From NCBI RefSeq assembly GCF_006352065.1, contig NZ_CP040915.1, forward strand, positions 3,100,001-3,164,000: a stretch of 64,000 nucleotides of DNA. The letters run 5' to 3'. The notes beneath the pieces were generated by a model that saw only the letters and a program-made list of their open reading frames with translations, searched no databases and was not told where the DNA came from. A program made the translations under genes and the position numbers. The stretch comes from Georgenia yuyongxinii. GTDB lineage: Bacteria; Actinomycetota; Actinomycetes; Actinomycetales; Actinomycetaceae. Within the stretch, counting starts at the first letter, position 1, and the number at the start of each line of letters is the position of its first letter. This document shows, piece by piece, positions 1 to 7,904 of the stretch.

Positions 1-580
1 GAGTGGCCTCGTCGAGCAGGGTGGTGAACACGGTCCGCACGCCCGCTGCCGTCGGCTCCGCCCGGAGCGCGGCGTGCAACCGACGGGCGAGCGGGGTCTC
101 CAGCCCCGCGAACAGCTCCGCGGCGCGGCGCGGCGCGCGGAACCCGCACATCGCCTCGAAGGTGGTCAGGGCGTAGACCAGCTCCGGCTTGTGATTTGGG
201 TCGCGGTAGTTCCGCTCAGGCGCGTCCCGGGGGATCCCGGCGGCGTCCTCGGCGGCGAACCGCTCCCGGGCACGTTCGAGGCTCGGGTGGACCTGCAACG
301 ACAGGGGCCGGGCCGGGGCGATGAGCTTGAGGAGGTAGGGCAGGCGGGGGCCGAACCGGGTGACGACGTCCTCGCCGAGCGTTCCCATCGGGTCGGCACC
401 GATGAGCGCTTCGAGGTCCGCCGGCGCGCGGGGGCTGAGGACGGGTGCCGGGGCGGCCGGATGCGCACCGAACCAGAGCTCGGCCACGGGTGTGCCGTCC
501 GGCCGCTCCCCCAGCAGCTGCGGGATCGAGTCGGCCGAACCCCACGCGTAGTCGCGCCTGACGCCCCGGAGTCTCAGCAC
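1..580 (-). CDS. manA: Mannose-6-phosphate isomerase, class I (N-terminal part; gene runs off the window)
   Basis: The enzyme interconverts mannose-6-phosphate and fructose-6-phosphate, feeding GDP-mannose synthesis in the cytoplasm. The visible 193 codons read with family motifs: DYAWGS near the N-terminus, [30 protein letters not shown]-like text (the zinc-binding QVHP segment) and [10 protein letters not shown] with the glutamate zinc ligand. The start is taken as GTG at 580, preceded by the purine-rich AAGGAAGGGACGAGG; an ATG at 600 is in another frame and stops at once. The C-terminal part lies outside the window. It is divergent from rmlA, with only 62 bp between the starts. Recognition is from motifs I read myself; the class I assignment is secure, the sugar pathway it serves is inference from the polysaccharide neighbourhood. 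Confidence 0.88.
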   Translation of the reverse strand, partial: MLRLRGVRRDYAWGSADSIPQLLGERPDGTPVAELWFGAHPAAPAPVLSPRAPADLEALIGADPMGTLGEDVVTRFGPRLPYLLKLIAPARPLSLQVHPSLERARERFAAEDAAGIPRDAPERNYRDPNHKPELVYALTTFEAMCGFRAPRRAAELFAGLETPLARRLHAALRAEPTAAGVRTVFTTLLDEAT

Positions 581-642
581 CCTCGTCCCTTCCTTTGCAT
601 CCGAATCTCACCGTAACGCCGGCCGTAGGCAAGAATGGACGG

Positions 643-1512
643 ATGCGCGGAATCATTCTCGCCGGTGGATCCGGCACGAGGTTGCACCCGATCACCCAGG
701 GCGTGAGCAAGCAGCTCGTCCCGGTCTACGACAAGCCGATGGTCTACTACCCGCTGACCACGCTGATGCTGGCGGGCATCCGGGACGTGCTCGTGATCAC
801 CACACCGCACGATGCCGACTCGTTCCACCGCCTGCTCGGCGACGGCTCCCAGTTCGGCATCTCCATCTCCTACACCGTCCAGGAGGTGCCCAACGGGCTG
901 GCCCAGGCGTTCGTGCTCGGCGAGGAGTTCGTGGGCACCGACTCCGCCGCTCTCGTGCTCGGTGACAACATCTTCTACGGCCCCGGCATGGGCACCACCC
1001 TCAACCGGTTCGGCAACATCGACGGCGGCGCGGTCTTCGCGTACCACGTGGCAGATCCCACGGCCTACGGGGTGGTGGAGTTCGACGAGAACTTCAAGGC
1101 CATCTCCCTGGAGGAGAAGCCTGCGCAGCCGAAGAGCTCCTACGCCGTACCCGGCCTGTACTTCTACGACAACGACGTGGTGGAGATCGCCAAGGCGCTC
1201 GAGCCGTCCCCCCGCGGGGAGTACGAGATCACCGACGTCAACCGCGCCTACCTCGAGCAGGGACGGCTCAAGGTGGAGGTGCTCCCCCGCGGGACGGCGT
1301 GGCTGGACACCGGCACCTTCGACTCCCTGGCGGATGCGACCTCGTTCGTCCGTACCGTCGAGGCGCGGCAGGGCCTGAAGATCGGCTGCCCCGAGGAGGT
1401 GGCCTGGCGCCGGGGCTTCCTCACCGACGACGAGCTGCGCGAGCGCGCCGAGCCGCTGCGCAAGTCCGGCTACGGCGAGTACCTAATCAACCTGCTCGAG
1501 CACCGCATCTGA
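643..1512 (+). CDS. rmlA: Glucose-1-phosphate thymidylyltransferase
   Basis: First step of dTDP-L-rhamnose synthesis: glucose-1-phosphate plus dTTP gives dTDP-glucose and pyrophosphate. The 289-residue product has the nucleotidyltransferase signature [13 protein letters not shown] at the N-terminus, [26 protein letters not shown] with the metal-binding aspartate, and EITDVNR near residue 195. Length matches the short RmlA family. The ATG at 643 is chosen because it begins exactly at the conserved MRGIILAGG; an upstream in-frame ATG at 595 would add 16 residues with no family counterpart. It converges with rmlD, the two stops being 28 bp apart, with a small hairpin between them. The other rml genes lie at 2389, 4777 and 35539 in this window. 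Confidence 0.97.
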   Translation: MRGIILAGGSGTRLHPITQGVSKQLVPVYDKPMVYYPLTTLMLAGIRDVLVITTPHDADSFHRLLGDGSQFGISISYTVQEVPNGLAQAFVLGEEFVGTDSAALVLGDNIFYGPGMGTTLNRFGNIDGGAVFAYHVADPTAYGVVEFDENFKAISLEEKPAQPKSSYAVPGLYFYDNDVVEIAKALEPSPRGEYEITDVNRAYLEQGRLKVEVLPRGTAWLDTGTFDSLADATSFVRTVEARQGLKIGCPEEVAWRRGFLTDDELRERAEPLRKSGYGEYLINLLEHRI

Positions 1513-1534
1513 GCCTGTGGTCGGCGGCGTCGAG

Positions 1535-1560
1535 CGGTGCTCAACCGAGGTCGAGCACCG
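1535..1560. terminator. Candidate bidirectional hairpin between rmlA and rmlD
   Basis: Eight-bp perfect arms CGGTGCTC / GAGCACCG at 1535-1542 and 1553-1560 with a 10-nt loop. It lies just after the rmlA stop and overlaps the last codons of the convergent rmlD. There is no T-run, so termination is only suggested. Confidence 0.35.
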
Positions 1561-2389
1561 ACGGCGCCGCCGCTTGCCAGCGCTCTCGCCAGTTCCCGAT
1601 CGGCGAGACGCCGGCAGGCTCCAGCGCCTCGTGCCCCAGGACCGAGTAAGCCGGGCGCGGGGCCGGGCGGACGAACGCCTCGGAGCTGGTCTCCTTGACC
1701 ATCTCCGGGTCCTTTCCGAGGGTGGACACGATCTCGCGTGTGAAGCCGTGCCACGACACCTCTCCTGCCGAGGTGGCGTGGTAGGTACCGGACGGGGCCG
1801 TCGCCTCGACGAGCCGGACGATGAGGTCGGCCACGTCGGCGGTCCAGGTCGGCTGCCCCACCTGGTCGACGACGACCTGCAGCTCGTCCCGCTCGGCCGC
1901 CAGGCGCGCCATCGTCTTGGGGAAGCACCCGCCGTGGGCGCCGTAGAGCCAAGCCGTGCGCACGATGAGGTGATCGTCGGACTCCGCGCGCACCGCCCAC
2001 TCCCCCGCCCCCTTCGTCCGGCCGTACGCCGACGCCGGTGACAGGGGCGTGTCCTCGCGGTAGGGAGATGAAGCACTGCCGTCGAAGACGTAGTCGGTCG
2101 AGACCTGGACCATCCGCGCACCGGCAGCCGCCGCCGCTCGCGCGAGGAGCTGAGGCCCGACGGCGTTGAGGGCGAAGGCTGCCGATTCCTCGGTCTCGGC
2201 GGCGTCGACGGCGGTCCACGCCGCACAGTTGACGACGACGTCGACGTCGTTGACCACTGCGGCCACAGACTCCGGATCGGTGATGTCGAGCTCGGCGCGG
2301 CCCAGCGCGCGCACCTCATGCGCGCCGTCGAGCCGCTGCACCACGTCGGTGCCCAGCATTCCCATCGCTCCCGCTACCAGCCAGCGCAT
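1541..2389 (-). CDS. rmlD: dTDP-4-dehydrorhamnose reductase
   Basis: Last step of dTDP-L-rhamnose synthesis, NAD(P)H-dependent reduction of dTDP-6-deoxy-L-lyxo-4-hexulose. The 282-residue product is an extended short-chain reductase: N-terminal nucleotide-binding GAMGMLG, DITDP, NCAAWTAVDAAE, the STDYVFDG strand, and the catalytic YGRTK (Tyr-x-x-x-Lys) near residue 125. The ATG at 2389 starts the protein directly at MRWLVAGA; an upstream in-frame start at 2440 would place non-homologous residues in front and run into the palindrome copy at 2442-2488. It is transcribed toward rmlA and away from the SpoIID-domain gene at 2737. Confidence 0.95.
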   Translation of the reverse strand: MRWLVAGAMGMLGTDVVQRLDGAHEVRALGRAELDITDPESVAAVVNDVDVVVNCAAWTAVDAAETEESAAFALNAVGPQLLARAAAAAGARMVQVSTDYVFDGSASSPYREDTPLSPASAYGRTKGAGEWAVRAESDDHLIVRTAWLYGAHGGCFPKTMARLAAERDELQVVVDQVGQPTWTADVADLIVRLVEATAPSGTYHATSAGEVSWHGFTREIVSTLGKDPEMVKETSSEAFVRPAPRPAYSVLGHEALEPAGVSPIGNWRERWQAAAPSVLDLG

Positions 2390-2441
2390 GCGTGTCCTTC
2401 CGTCGAGATGCCCCGAGCAGACTAGCCACTGTGCCACCACG

Positions 2442-2488
2442 GACCGGGGAACATCCGTCAGGCATGACCTGACGGAGTCGCCCCGATC
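2442..2488. repeat. Dispersed 47-bp palindrome, copy 1
   Basis: Two 21-bp arms flank a 5-nt loop CATGA. Arm 1 is GACCGGGGAACATCCGTCAGG; arm 2 is its imperfect complement ending GCCCCGATC. It sits between the divergent rmlD and SpoIID-domain genes, so here it is not simply a terminator at a gene end. The same 21-5-21 design recurs at 11894, 24503, 25740 and 54214. Confidence 0.85.
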
Positions 2489-2569
2489 CTGGAGGCGGGC
2501 AGAGTTGCCCCGATCCTGGAGGCGGGCAGAGTTGCCCCGATCCTGGAGGCGGGCAGAGTTGCCCCGATC
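2489..2569. repeat. Three perfect 27-bp tandem repeats abutting the palindrome
   Basis: Three identical units at 2489-2515, 2516-2542 and 2543-2569, followed by a decaying fourth piece. On the minus strand each unit begins GATCGGGGCAACTCTG, which closely resembles the start of the adjoining palindrome arm (GATCGGGGCGACTCCG). The array may therefore derive from half-copies of the palindrome. It lies in the 347-bp divergent intergenic region; the rest of that region (2390-2441, 2581-2736) shows no gene. A ribosome-binding purine tract, GAAGGACGACGACGC, precedes the ATG at 2737. Confidence 0.85.
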
Positions 2570-2736
2570 TTTGAGGCGGCCCGACGCCGGGAGGCCCGGC
2601 CCGCCCCGTCAGCGGCCCTCCGCCGCCACGCCGACCCGAACCCCATCCCGGTCGACAACCGGCCGTTATGGTGGCGCCAACGGCCCGGTGCACCGCACGT
2701 GCACGCCTCCGGATCCCTCGTGAAGGACGACGACGC

Positions 2737-4671
2737 ATGCGCGCACTTCGACACCTGCTTTCCTCCGCCCTCGTCCTCGCGCTGGCGGTGGTCGGTCTGA
2801 TCGCGATGCCCGAACGTGCCGCGGCCGCGGAGGAGCGGTACTCCGCGCCCTCGAGCGGCTACTGGAACATCACCGGCCGCGGCTGGGGCCACGGCATCGG
2901 CATGTCGCAGTGGGGCGCCCTAGGCGCCGCCCAGCAGGGCCGTGGATATGCCGAGATCCTCGACTTCTACTACCCCGGCACCTCGATGAGCACGCTGGGG
3001 AACTCGCTCATCCGGGTGGCGCTGACCGCGTACACCCCGACCGCCAGCGTGACACTCTCCGCCCCCGCCGGTCAGAAGCTGTCCATCGGCAACGCCGGTC
3101 AACAGCCCGCACACACCGGCACCGGCCGCTACTCGGTGGTCCGCACGGCGGCAGGGTACGTCGTCGAGCGCCGCGACAAGATCAACGGCCCCGTGCGCGA
3201 CAGGTTCACCCTTCCCGGCAAGGACCTCGAGGTCTCCTCCGGCGACGGCGCCGCGGTCTTCCCGCGCCAGGACGGGACCGACGGCACGTGGTACCGCGGG
3301 ACGCTGCGGCTGGTGGGCAGCGGGAACGTCGCCGGCGCCTTCGACGTGGTCAACCACCTCACGCTCGAGGACTACCTGCGCGGCGTCGTGCCGCGTGAGT
3401 CGCCCTCCGGGTGGCACGCCGAGGCGCTGAAGGCCCAGGCCGTCGCCGCCCGCAGCTACGCGCTCACCGAGAAGAAGGCCGGCCACTTCGACACCTGCGA
3501 CACCACGCAGTGCCAGGTCTACGGCGGCCGCGCGGCCGTCGTCGCCGACGGGGTGGACTTCAAGCCCGCCGCCAAGGAGGCCGCCAGCACCGACGCGGCC
3601 ATCCGCGCGACCGCCGGCCAGGTGCGCTGGCACAACGGCGCGGTCGCCTTCACGCAGTTCTCCTCCACGAACGGCGGGTACTCGGTCAAGGCCAGCAACC
3701 CCACCCGGCATCCGTACCTCGTGGCCCGGCCCGACCCGTGGACCGGCACCGCCCGGGGCGACTCGCGCACGTCCTGGTCCGCCCGGCTCAACGTCGGCAC
3801 CGTCCAGGCGCAGTGCCCGCCCGGCGGCACCCTGCGCACCCTCGTGATCACGGGCCGCGACGGCAACGGGCCCCTCGGCGGGCGGATCACCGGCGCACGC
3901 GTCGAGTGCTCGAACGGGTCCAAAAACCTCGCCTCGTTCACGCTCGGCATGCTCTCCCGGTGGTGGAAGCCGACGGCCAGCCCGGAGCAGCAGTACGGCT
4001 TCTTCCTCAACGACGCCTGGACCACCACGGCGAACCACGTCTTCCAGTACGGCCGAGACACGGACGAGGTGCTCGTCGGCGACTGGGACGGCGACGGCGC
4101 CGACACCCTCATGGTGCGCCGCGGCGCCACGTTCTACGTCTCCAACGACCTCGCGGGCGGCAACGCGGAGCAGGTCTTCACCTACGGCCGGCCCGGCGAG
4201 ACCATCCTCGTCGGCGACTGGGACGGCGACGGCGTGGACACCCTGGCGGTGCGCCGCGGCGCGCAGTACTTCATCAAGAACTCCATGGGCGGCGGTGGCG
4301 CCGACGCCGTGATCACGTACGGTCGGGCCGGGGACACCGTCCTCGTGGGCGACTGGGACGGCAACGGCACCGACACGCTCACGGTGCGCCGCGGCCCGGA
4401 GTACCACGTCAAGAACGCCATCGCCGGTGGCCGCGCGGACCAGGTCGTGGTGTACGGCCGCGGCGGGGACGCCGTCGTCGTCGGGGACTGGGACGGCAAC
4501 GGCACCGACACCCTGGCCGTGCGCCGCGGGGCCGAGTACCACGTGAAGAACTCCATCAGCGCCGGCCCGGCCGACCGGGTGCTCGTCTACGGGCGTGCGG
4601 ACGACGTCGTCCTGGTCGGTGACTGGAACGGTGACCGTGCCGACACCCTCGGGGTGCGCCGCCTGCCCTGA
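2737..4671 (+). CDS. Secreted SpoIID/LytB-domain protein with C-terminal GDWDGDG repeats
   Basis: A 644-residue exported protein. Residues 1-30 form a signal peptide (MRALRHLLSSALVLALAVVG..., cleavage after an AAAA run). GWGHGIGMSQWGA near residue 50 and SPSGWHAEALKAQAVAARSY at about 222-241 are hallmarks of the SpoIID family, whose founding member is a glycan-strand lytic transglycosylase in sporulating Firmicutes; LytB-like relatives modify amidase activity. From about residue 435 there are five tandem units of about 45 residues with YGR..D..LVGDWDGDG.DTLAVRRG, the same module as in five other proteins of this window. The ATG at 2737 gives the signal peptide; the in-frame ATG at 2668 would put charged sequence in front. 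Lytic activity on peptidoglycan is inference. Confidence 0.9.
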   Translation: MRALRHLLSSALVLALAVVGLIAMPERAAAAEERYSAPSSGYWNITGRGWGHGIGMSQWGALGAAQQGRGYAEILDFYYPGTSMSTLGNSLIRVALTAYTPTASVTLSAPAGQKLSIGNAGQQPAHTGTGRYSVVRTAAGYVVERRDKINGPVRDRFTLPGKDLEVSSGDGAAVFPRQDGTDGTWYRGTLRLVGSGNVAGAFDVVNHLTLEDYLRGVVPRESPSGWHAEALKAQAVAARSYALTEKKAGHFDTCDTTQCQVYGGRAAVVADGVDFKPAAKEAASTDAAIRATAGQVRWHNGAVAFTQFSSTNGGYSVKASNPTRHPYLVARPDPWTGTARGDSRTSWSARLNVGTVQAQCPPGGTLRTLVITGRDGNGPLGGRITGARVECSNGSKNLASFTLGMLSRWWKPTASPEQQYGFFLNDAWTTTANHVFQYGRDTDEVLVGDWDGDGADTLMVRRGATFYVSNDLAGGNAEQVFTYGRPGETILVGDWDGDGVDTLAVRRGAQYFIKNSMGGGGADAVITYGRAGDTVLVGDWDGNGTDTLTVRRGPEYHVKNAIAGGRADQVVVYGRGGDAVVVGDWDGNGTDTLAVRRGAEYHVKNSISAGPADRVLVYGRADDVVLVGDWNGDRADTLGVRRLP

Positions 4672-4686
4672 CCGGGCCCCACCCGA

Positions 4687-4717
4687 GCGGGGCCCGGCCA
4701 CGTCGGCCGGGCCCCGC
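4687..4717 (+). terminator. Strong GC hairpin after the SpoIID-domain gene
   Basis: Perfect 13-bp arms (GCGGGGCCCGGCC / GGCCGGGCCCCGC) with a 5-nt loop ACGTC, starting 15 nt after the stop at 4671. No T-run follows, as is common for actinobacterial terminators. It separates the gene from rmlC. Confidence 0.65.
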
Positions 4718-4776
4718 GCGCGTCGGTACTGTGGAGGCCGCCGGGCGGCTGCCCGGAAGCGACGAGGGAGAGTGAC

Positions 4777-5394
4777 GTGGAGTTCCGTGAGCTGACGGTC
4801 CCCGGTGCGTGGGAGATCACGCCGAAGCAGTTCGGCGACCCCCGCGGGGTCTTCCTCGAGTGGTTCAAGGACAGCCCCTTCGTCGAGGCCGTGGGTCACC
4901 CGCTCGACCTGCGCCAGGCCAACGCGTCGGTCTCGGCCGCCGGTGTGGTGCGCGGCATCCACTTCGCCGACGTCCCACCCTCGCAGGCCAAGTACGTCAC
5001 CTGCCCGTCCGGCGCCGTGCTCGACATCGTCGTCGACATCCGCGTGGGCTCCCCGACCTTCGGTCAGTGGGACAGCGTGCTGCTCGACGACGTCGACCGT
5101 CGCGCCATCTACCTCTCGGAAGGGCTCGGGCACGCGTTCTGCTCCCTCGAGGACGACTCGACCGTGATGTACCTGTGCTCCGCTCCGTACGCCCCGGGCC
5201 GCGAGCACGGCATCAACCCGCTCGACGCGACCGTGGGTATCACCTGGCCCGACACCGGCCGGAACGGCGAGCCGCTCGAGCTCCTCCTCTCCGAGAAGGA
5301 CACCGCCGCGCCCGGTCTGCGGGAGGCCGAGGAGCAGGGCTTGCTGCCGCGGTTCGACGAGGTCCAGGACTTTCTCGCCTCGCTGCGCCGGTGA
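4777..5394 (+). CDS. rmlC: dTDP-4-dehydrorhamnose 3,5-epimerase
   Basis: Third enzyme of dTDP-L-rhamnose synthesis, double epimerisation at C3 and C5 of the 4-keto-6-deoxy sugar. The 205-residue cupin has ITPKQFGDPRGVFLEWFKD near the N-terminus, RQANASVSAAGVVRGIHF carrying the catalytic histidine, then SEGLGHAFCSLEDDSTVMYLCS and the NPLDATVGITWP segment. Length is typical. Translation starts at GTG 4777 with GAGGGAGAGTGAC just upstream. The stop overlaps the GTG of the next glycosyltransferase (GTGA), so the two are probably translated together: the pair may make the rhamnose donor and use it. Confidence 0.96.
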   Translation: MEFRELTVPGAWEITPKQFGDPRGVFLEWFKDSPFVEAVGHPLDLRQANASVSAAGVVRGIHFADVPPSQAKYVTCPSGAVLDIVVDIRVGSPTFGQWDSVLLDDVDRRAIYLSEGLGHAFCSLEDDSTVMYLCSAPYAPGREHGINPLDATVGITWPDTGRNGEPLELLLSEKDTAAPGLREAEEQGLLPRFDEVQDFLASLRR

Positions 5395-6302
5395 ACCCGA
5401 CCGTCGGCGCCGTCGTCGTCACGTACCGGCCCGACCTAGTCCTCACCGTGCCGCTCCTGCGGGCGCTGGCGGACCAGTGCGCGCACGTGGTGGTGGTCGA
5501 CAACGGGTCTCCCCAGGACGCGCGGGAAGGACTGGCGGCCGTGTGCGCAGAGGTCGGCGCCGAGCTCCTGCCGCTCGGGCACAACGCCGGCATCGCCCGC
5601 GCCCAGAACCTCGGGACCGACCGGGCGCGTGCACTGGGTGCCGATCTCGTGCTGTTCTCCGACCAGGACTCCCTGCCCGCACCGGACATGGTGAGCCGAC
5701 TCCTCGACGGCTGGGCGCGCGCCGCCTCCCGGGGGGTGCGTGTGGGCGCGGTCGGTCCGGTCTCATCCGACACCCGCTCGACGACGGAGCAGATGGTTTA
5801 CGTTGCCCGCCGCTGGGGCCCGCGCCGCGCCCGTCCCGAGGAGGCCCACGACGGCCTGGTCGAGGCGGCGTTCCTCATCGCGTCCGGCTGCCTGATCGAC
5901 GTCGCGGCCCTCGACGAGGTGGGCGGCATGAACGAGGCCTGGTTCATCGACCACGTCGACCTCGAGTGGGGGCTGCGCGCCCGACGCGCCGGTCTTCGTC
6001 TCTATGCCGTGCCGGACGCCCGCCTCGACCACGAGCTGGGCGACCGGCTCACCAAGCTGCCCGGCCGCGCCCAGGAGGTGCACGTCCACTCCCCCGTGCG
6101 CACCTACTACCTCGCCCGCAACACCGTGCTGCTCATCCGCTCGGGGCTGATGACTCCGGCGTGGCGACTGGGCTACGCCGTGTGGCTGGCCAAGTACGTG
6201 GCGTTCAACGCCCTCCTCGCGGCGCCGCGCCGCCGGCGGATCGCCCTCATGGCCCGTGGCCTGCGCGACGGCGTGACCGGCCGGACCGGTCCGCTCGCCT
6301 GA
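5391..6302 (+). CDS. Family 2 glycosyltransferase, probable rhamnosyltransferase
   Basis: A 303-residue GT-A enzyme. It opens VGAVVVTYRPD, has VVVVDNGS for the nucleotide-sugar fold, HNAGIARAQNLG, and the metal-binding DQDS (DxD-like) at about residue 93, then WFIDHVDLEWGLRARRAG, the downstream acceptor-side motif of RfbN/WbbL-type rhamnosyltransferases. The start GTG 5391 overlaps the rmlC stop by four bases. Coupling to rmlC supports L-rhamnose as the donor, but that is inference. A hydrophobic stretch near residues 250-270 may attach it to the membrane. Confidence 0.88.
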   Translation: MNPTVGAVVVTYRPDLVLTVPLLRALADQCAHVVVVDNGSPQDAREGLAAVCAEVGAELLPLGHNAGIARAQNLGTDRARALGADLVLFSDQDSLPAPDMVSRLLDGWARAASRGVRVGAVGPVSSDTRSTTEQMVYVARRWGPRRARPEEAHDGLVEAAFLIASGCLIDVAALDEVGGMNEAWFIDHVDLEWGLRARRAGLRLYAVPDARLDHELGDRLTKLPGRAQEVHVHSPVRTYYLARNTVLLIRSGLMTPAWRLGYAVWLAKYVAFNALLAAPRRRRIALMARGLRDGVTGRTGPLA

Positions 6303-6365
6303 TCGTGCGCTCGGCCCTTCGCCCGCCGGGCTGATCGTCCGCTCGTCCCTTCGCCCGCCCGGCGG
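6302..6365. repeat. Two near-identical 32-bp direct repeats in an intergenic region
   Basis: The segment at 6302-6333 is repeated at 6334-6365 with few differences (core CCCTTCGCCCGCC). It lies directly after the glycosyltransferase stop in a 209-bp gap before the next gene. Function unknown; slippage duplication is the simplest explanation. Confidence 0.6.
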
Positions 6366-6511
6366 CACCCCGTGCGACCGGGGCCTCTCGCGCGTACGGG
6401 GAATATGGGTCGGGCCCGGCGCGATCACAGTAGGGCAACGACACACCGCACCCATTGCTGCAGGCCAGAGCCGAGGTCGACCATAGGAGCACCTCAGCCC
6501 GGGAGCTCGCC

Positions 6512-7900
6512 ATGACCGCGCGTCAGCCGATCCGCCGTCGAATCCTCCTCGCTCTGCTCAGCACCCTCGCACTGGTGCTGGCGCCAGCCGCGCTCGCCGC
6601 GGCGGCGGACCAGGCGGTGTCCGTGCGTGATGCGCGGTGGAGCGTGCAGGGCGGTCCCACCTTCACCTACGGACGCGCGGGGGACGTCCAGGTCATGGGT
6701 GACTGGGACGGCAACGGCACGGCGACCCCCGGCGTGGTCCGAGACGGCGTCTGGTACCTGCGCAACACTCTCGGTGGTGGCGCCGCGGACCGCACGGTCG
6801 CGTTCGGCCGGGCCGGCGACGTGCCTGTGGTGGGCGACTGGGACGGCAACGGCACCACCGGGATCGGCATCGTGCGCGGCACAACATGGCACCTGCGCAA
6901 TGCCCTGACTTCCGGACCGGCGCAGTTGACGGCCAGCTACGGACGCCTCGGCGACGTGCCGGTCGCCGGGGACTGGGACGGCAACGGCACCACCGGCATC
7001 GGCGTCGTCCGCGGCGCCACCTGGCTGCTGCGGCAGCTCCCCTCGGGCGGAGCCGCACAGCTCACCTTCAACTACGGCCGCGCCGGGGACGTGCCGGTCA
7101 CCGGCGACTGGGACGGCAACGGCACCACCGGCGCCGGCGTCCTGCGCGGTGACACCTGGCTCCTCACCGACCGGCTCTCCGCGGGCCCTGCGACCCGCAC
7201 GTTCACCTTCGGCACGTGCGGCGACGCCGGGCTCAGCACCTCGTCCGCCGTCACGGCACCCGCGGTGCCAGGTTCGCTCAGAGCGAACGAGTGGACCACA
7301 CTCCCGACCGGCAGCCGAGTCGTGGCGCTGACCTTCGACGCCGGCGGCAACGCGCAGGGCCTGCCGTCCATCCTCGACACGCTCGCCCGGACGAACACCC
7401 CGGCCACCTTCTTCCTCACCGGGGCGTGGACGTTGCAGAACCCGGCGCTTGCCCGGCAGGTCGCCGCGCGCTACCCCGCGGGTAACCACTCCGTGAACCA
7501 CCCCGACTTCACCACCCTCTCGGACGCGGCGGTGCGGGACCAGGTGGTCGGCGCCCACCAGACGATCCGCACCACCACGGGCGCCGACCCCCGGCCGTGG
7601 TTCCGGTTCCCGTTCGGCGCGCGCGACAGCCGGACCATCGGGCTCGTGAACTGCCTGGGCTACGGCTCGGTGCGGTGGACGGTGGATTCCCTCGGCTGGC
7701 AGGGCACCTCGGGCGGGCAGTCGACGACCTCCGTGCGCCAGCGCGTGGTCAACGCGCTCACACCTGGAGAGATCGTCCTCATGCACGTCGGCTCACACCC
7801 GACCGACGGCTCCACGCTCGACGCCGCCGCGCTGGCCGGCATCATCAGCGACATCCGGGCGCGCGGGTACCAGTTCGTCACGCTCGAGGCGTTCGGGTGA
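6512..7900 (+). CDS. Secreted polysaccharide deacetylase (NodB fold) with N-terminal GDWDGNG repeats
   Basis: A 462-residue exported protein. The signal peptide spans about residues 1-31 (RRRILLALLSTLALVLAPAA). Residues 50-240 hold four to five tandem units with GRAGDVPV.GDWDGNGTTG, a divergent branch of the module seen in neighbouring secreted proteins. The C-terminal half is a carbohydrate esterase 4 domain: LTFDAGGN near 272 (metal/catalytic Asp motif; the canonical second Asp is replaced by Ala), NHSVNHPD near 326 with the two metal histidines, RFPFGARDS near 366 and LMHVGSH near 423. The family removes N- or O-acetyl groups from peptidoglycan, chitin or related glycans. ATG 6512 is chosen for its GGGAG box and the signal peptide. 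It converges with the VanY-type gene, 4 bp apart. Confidence 0.9.
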   Translation: MTARQPIRRRILLALLSTLALVLAPAALAAAADQAVSVRDARWSVQGGPTFTYGRAGDVQVMGDWDGNGTATPGVVRDGVWYLRNTLGGGAADRTVAFGRAGDVPVVGDWDGNGTTGIGIVRGTTWHLRNALTSGPAQLTASYGRLGDVPVAGDWDGNGTTGIGVVRGATWLLRQLPSGGAAQLTFNYGRAGDVPVTGDWDGNGTTGAGVLRGDTWLLTDRLSAGPATRTFTFGTCGDAGLSTSSAVTAPAVPGSLRANEWTTLPTGSRVVALTFDAGGNAQGLPSILDTLARTNTPATFFLTGAWTLQNPALARQVAARYPAGNHSVNHPDFTTLSDAAVRDQVVGAHQTIRTTTGADPRPWFRFPFGARDSRTIGLVNCLGYGSVRWTVDSLGWQGTSGGQSTTSVRQRVVNALTPGEIVLMHVGSHPTDGSTLDAAALAGIISDIRARGYQFVTLEAFG

Positions 7901-7904
7901 GAGG

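Noticed and set aside
2489-2569. CRISPR array
   Set aside because: The 27-bp units are directly adjacent with no spacers and no cas genes are present.
2920-5208. A 762-codon open frame on the minus strand
   Set aside because: It is antisense to the SpoIID-domain and rmlC genes. High GC makes long opposite-strand frames common; the predicted protein is low-complexity with no motif.
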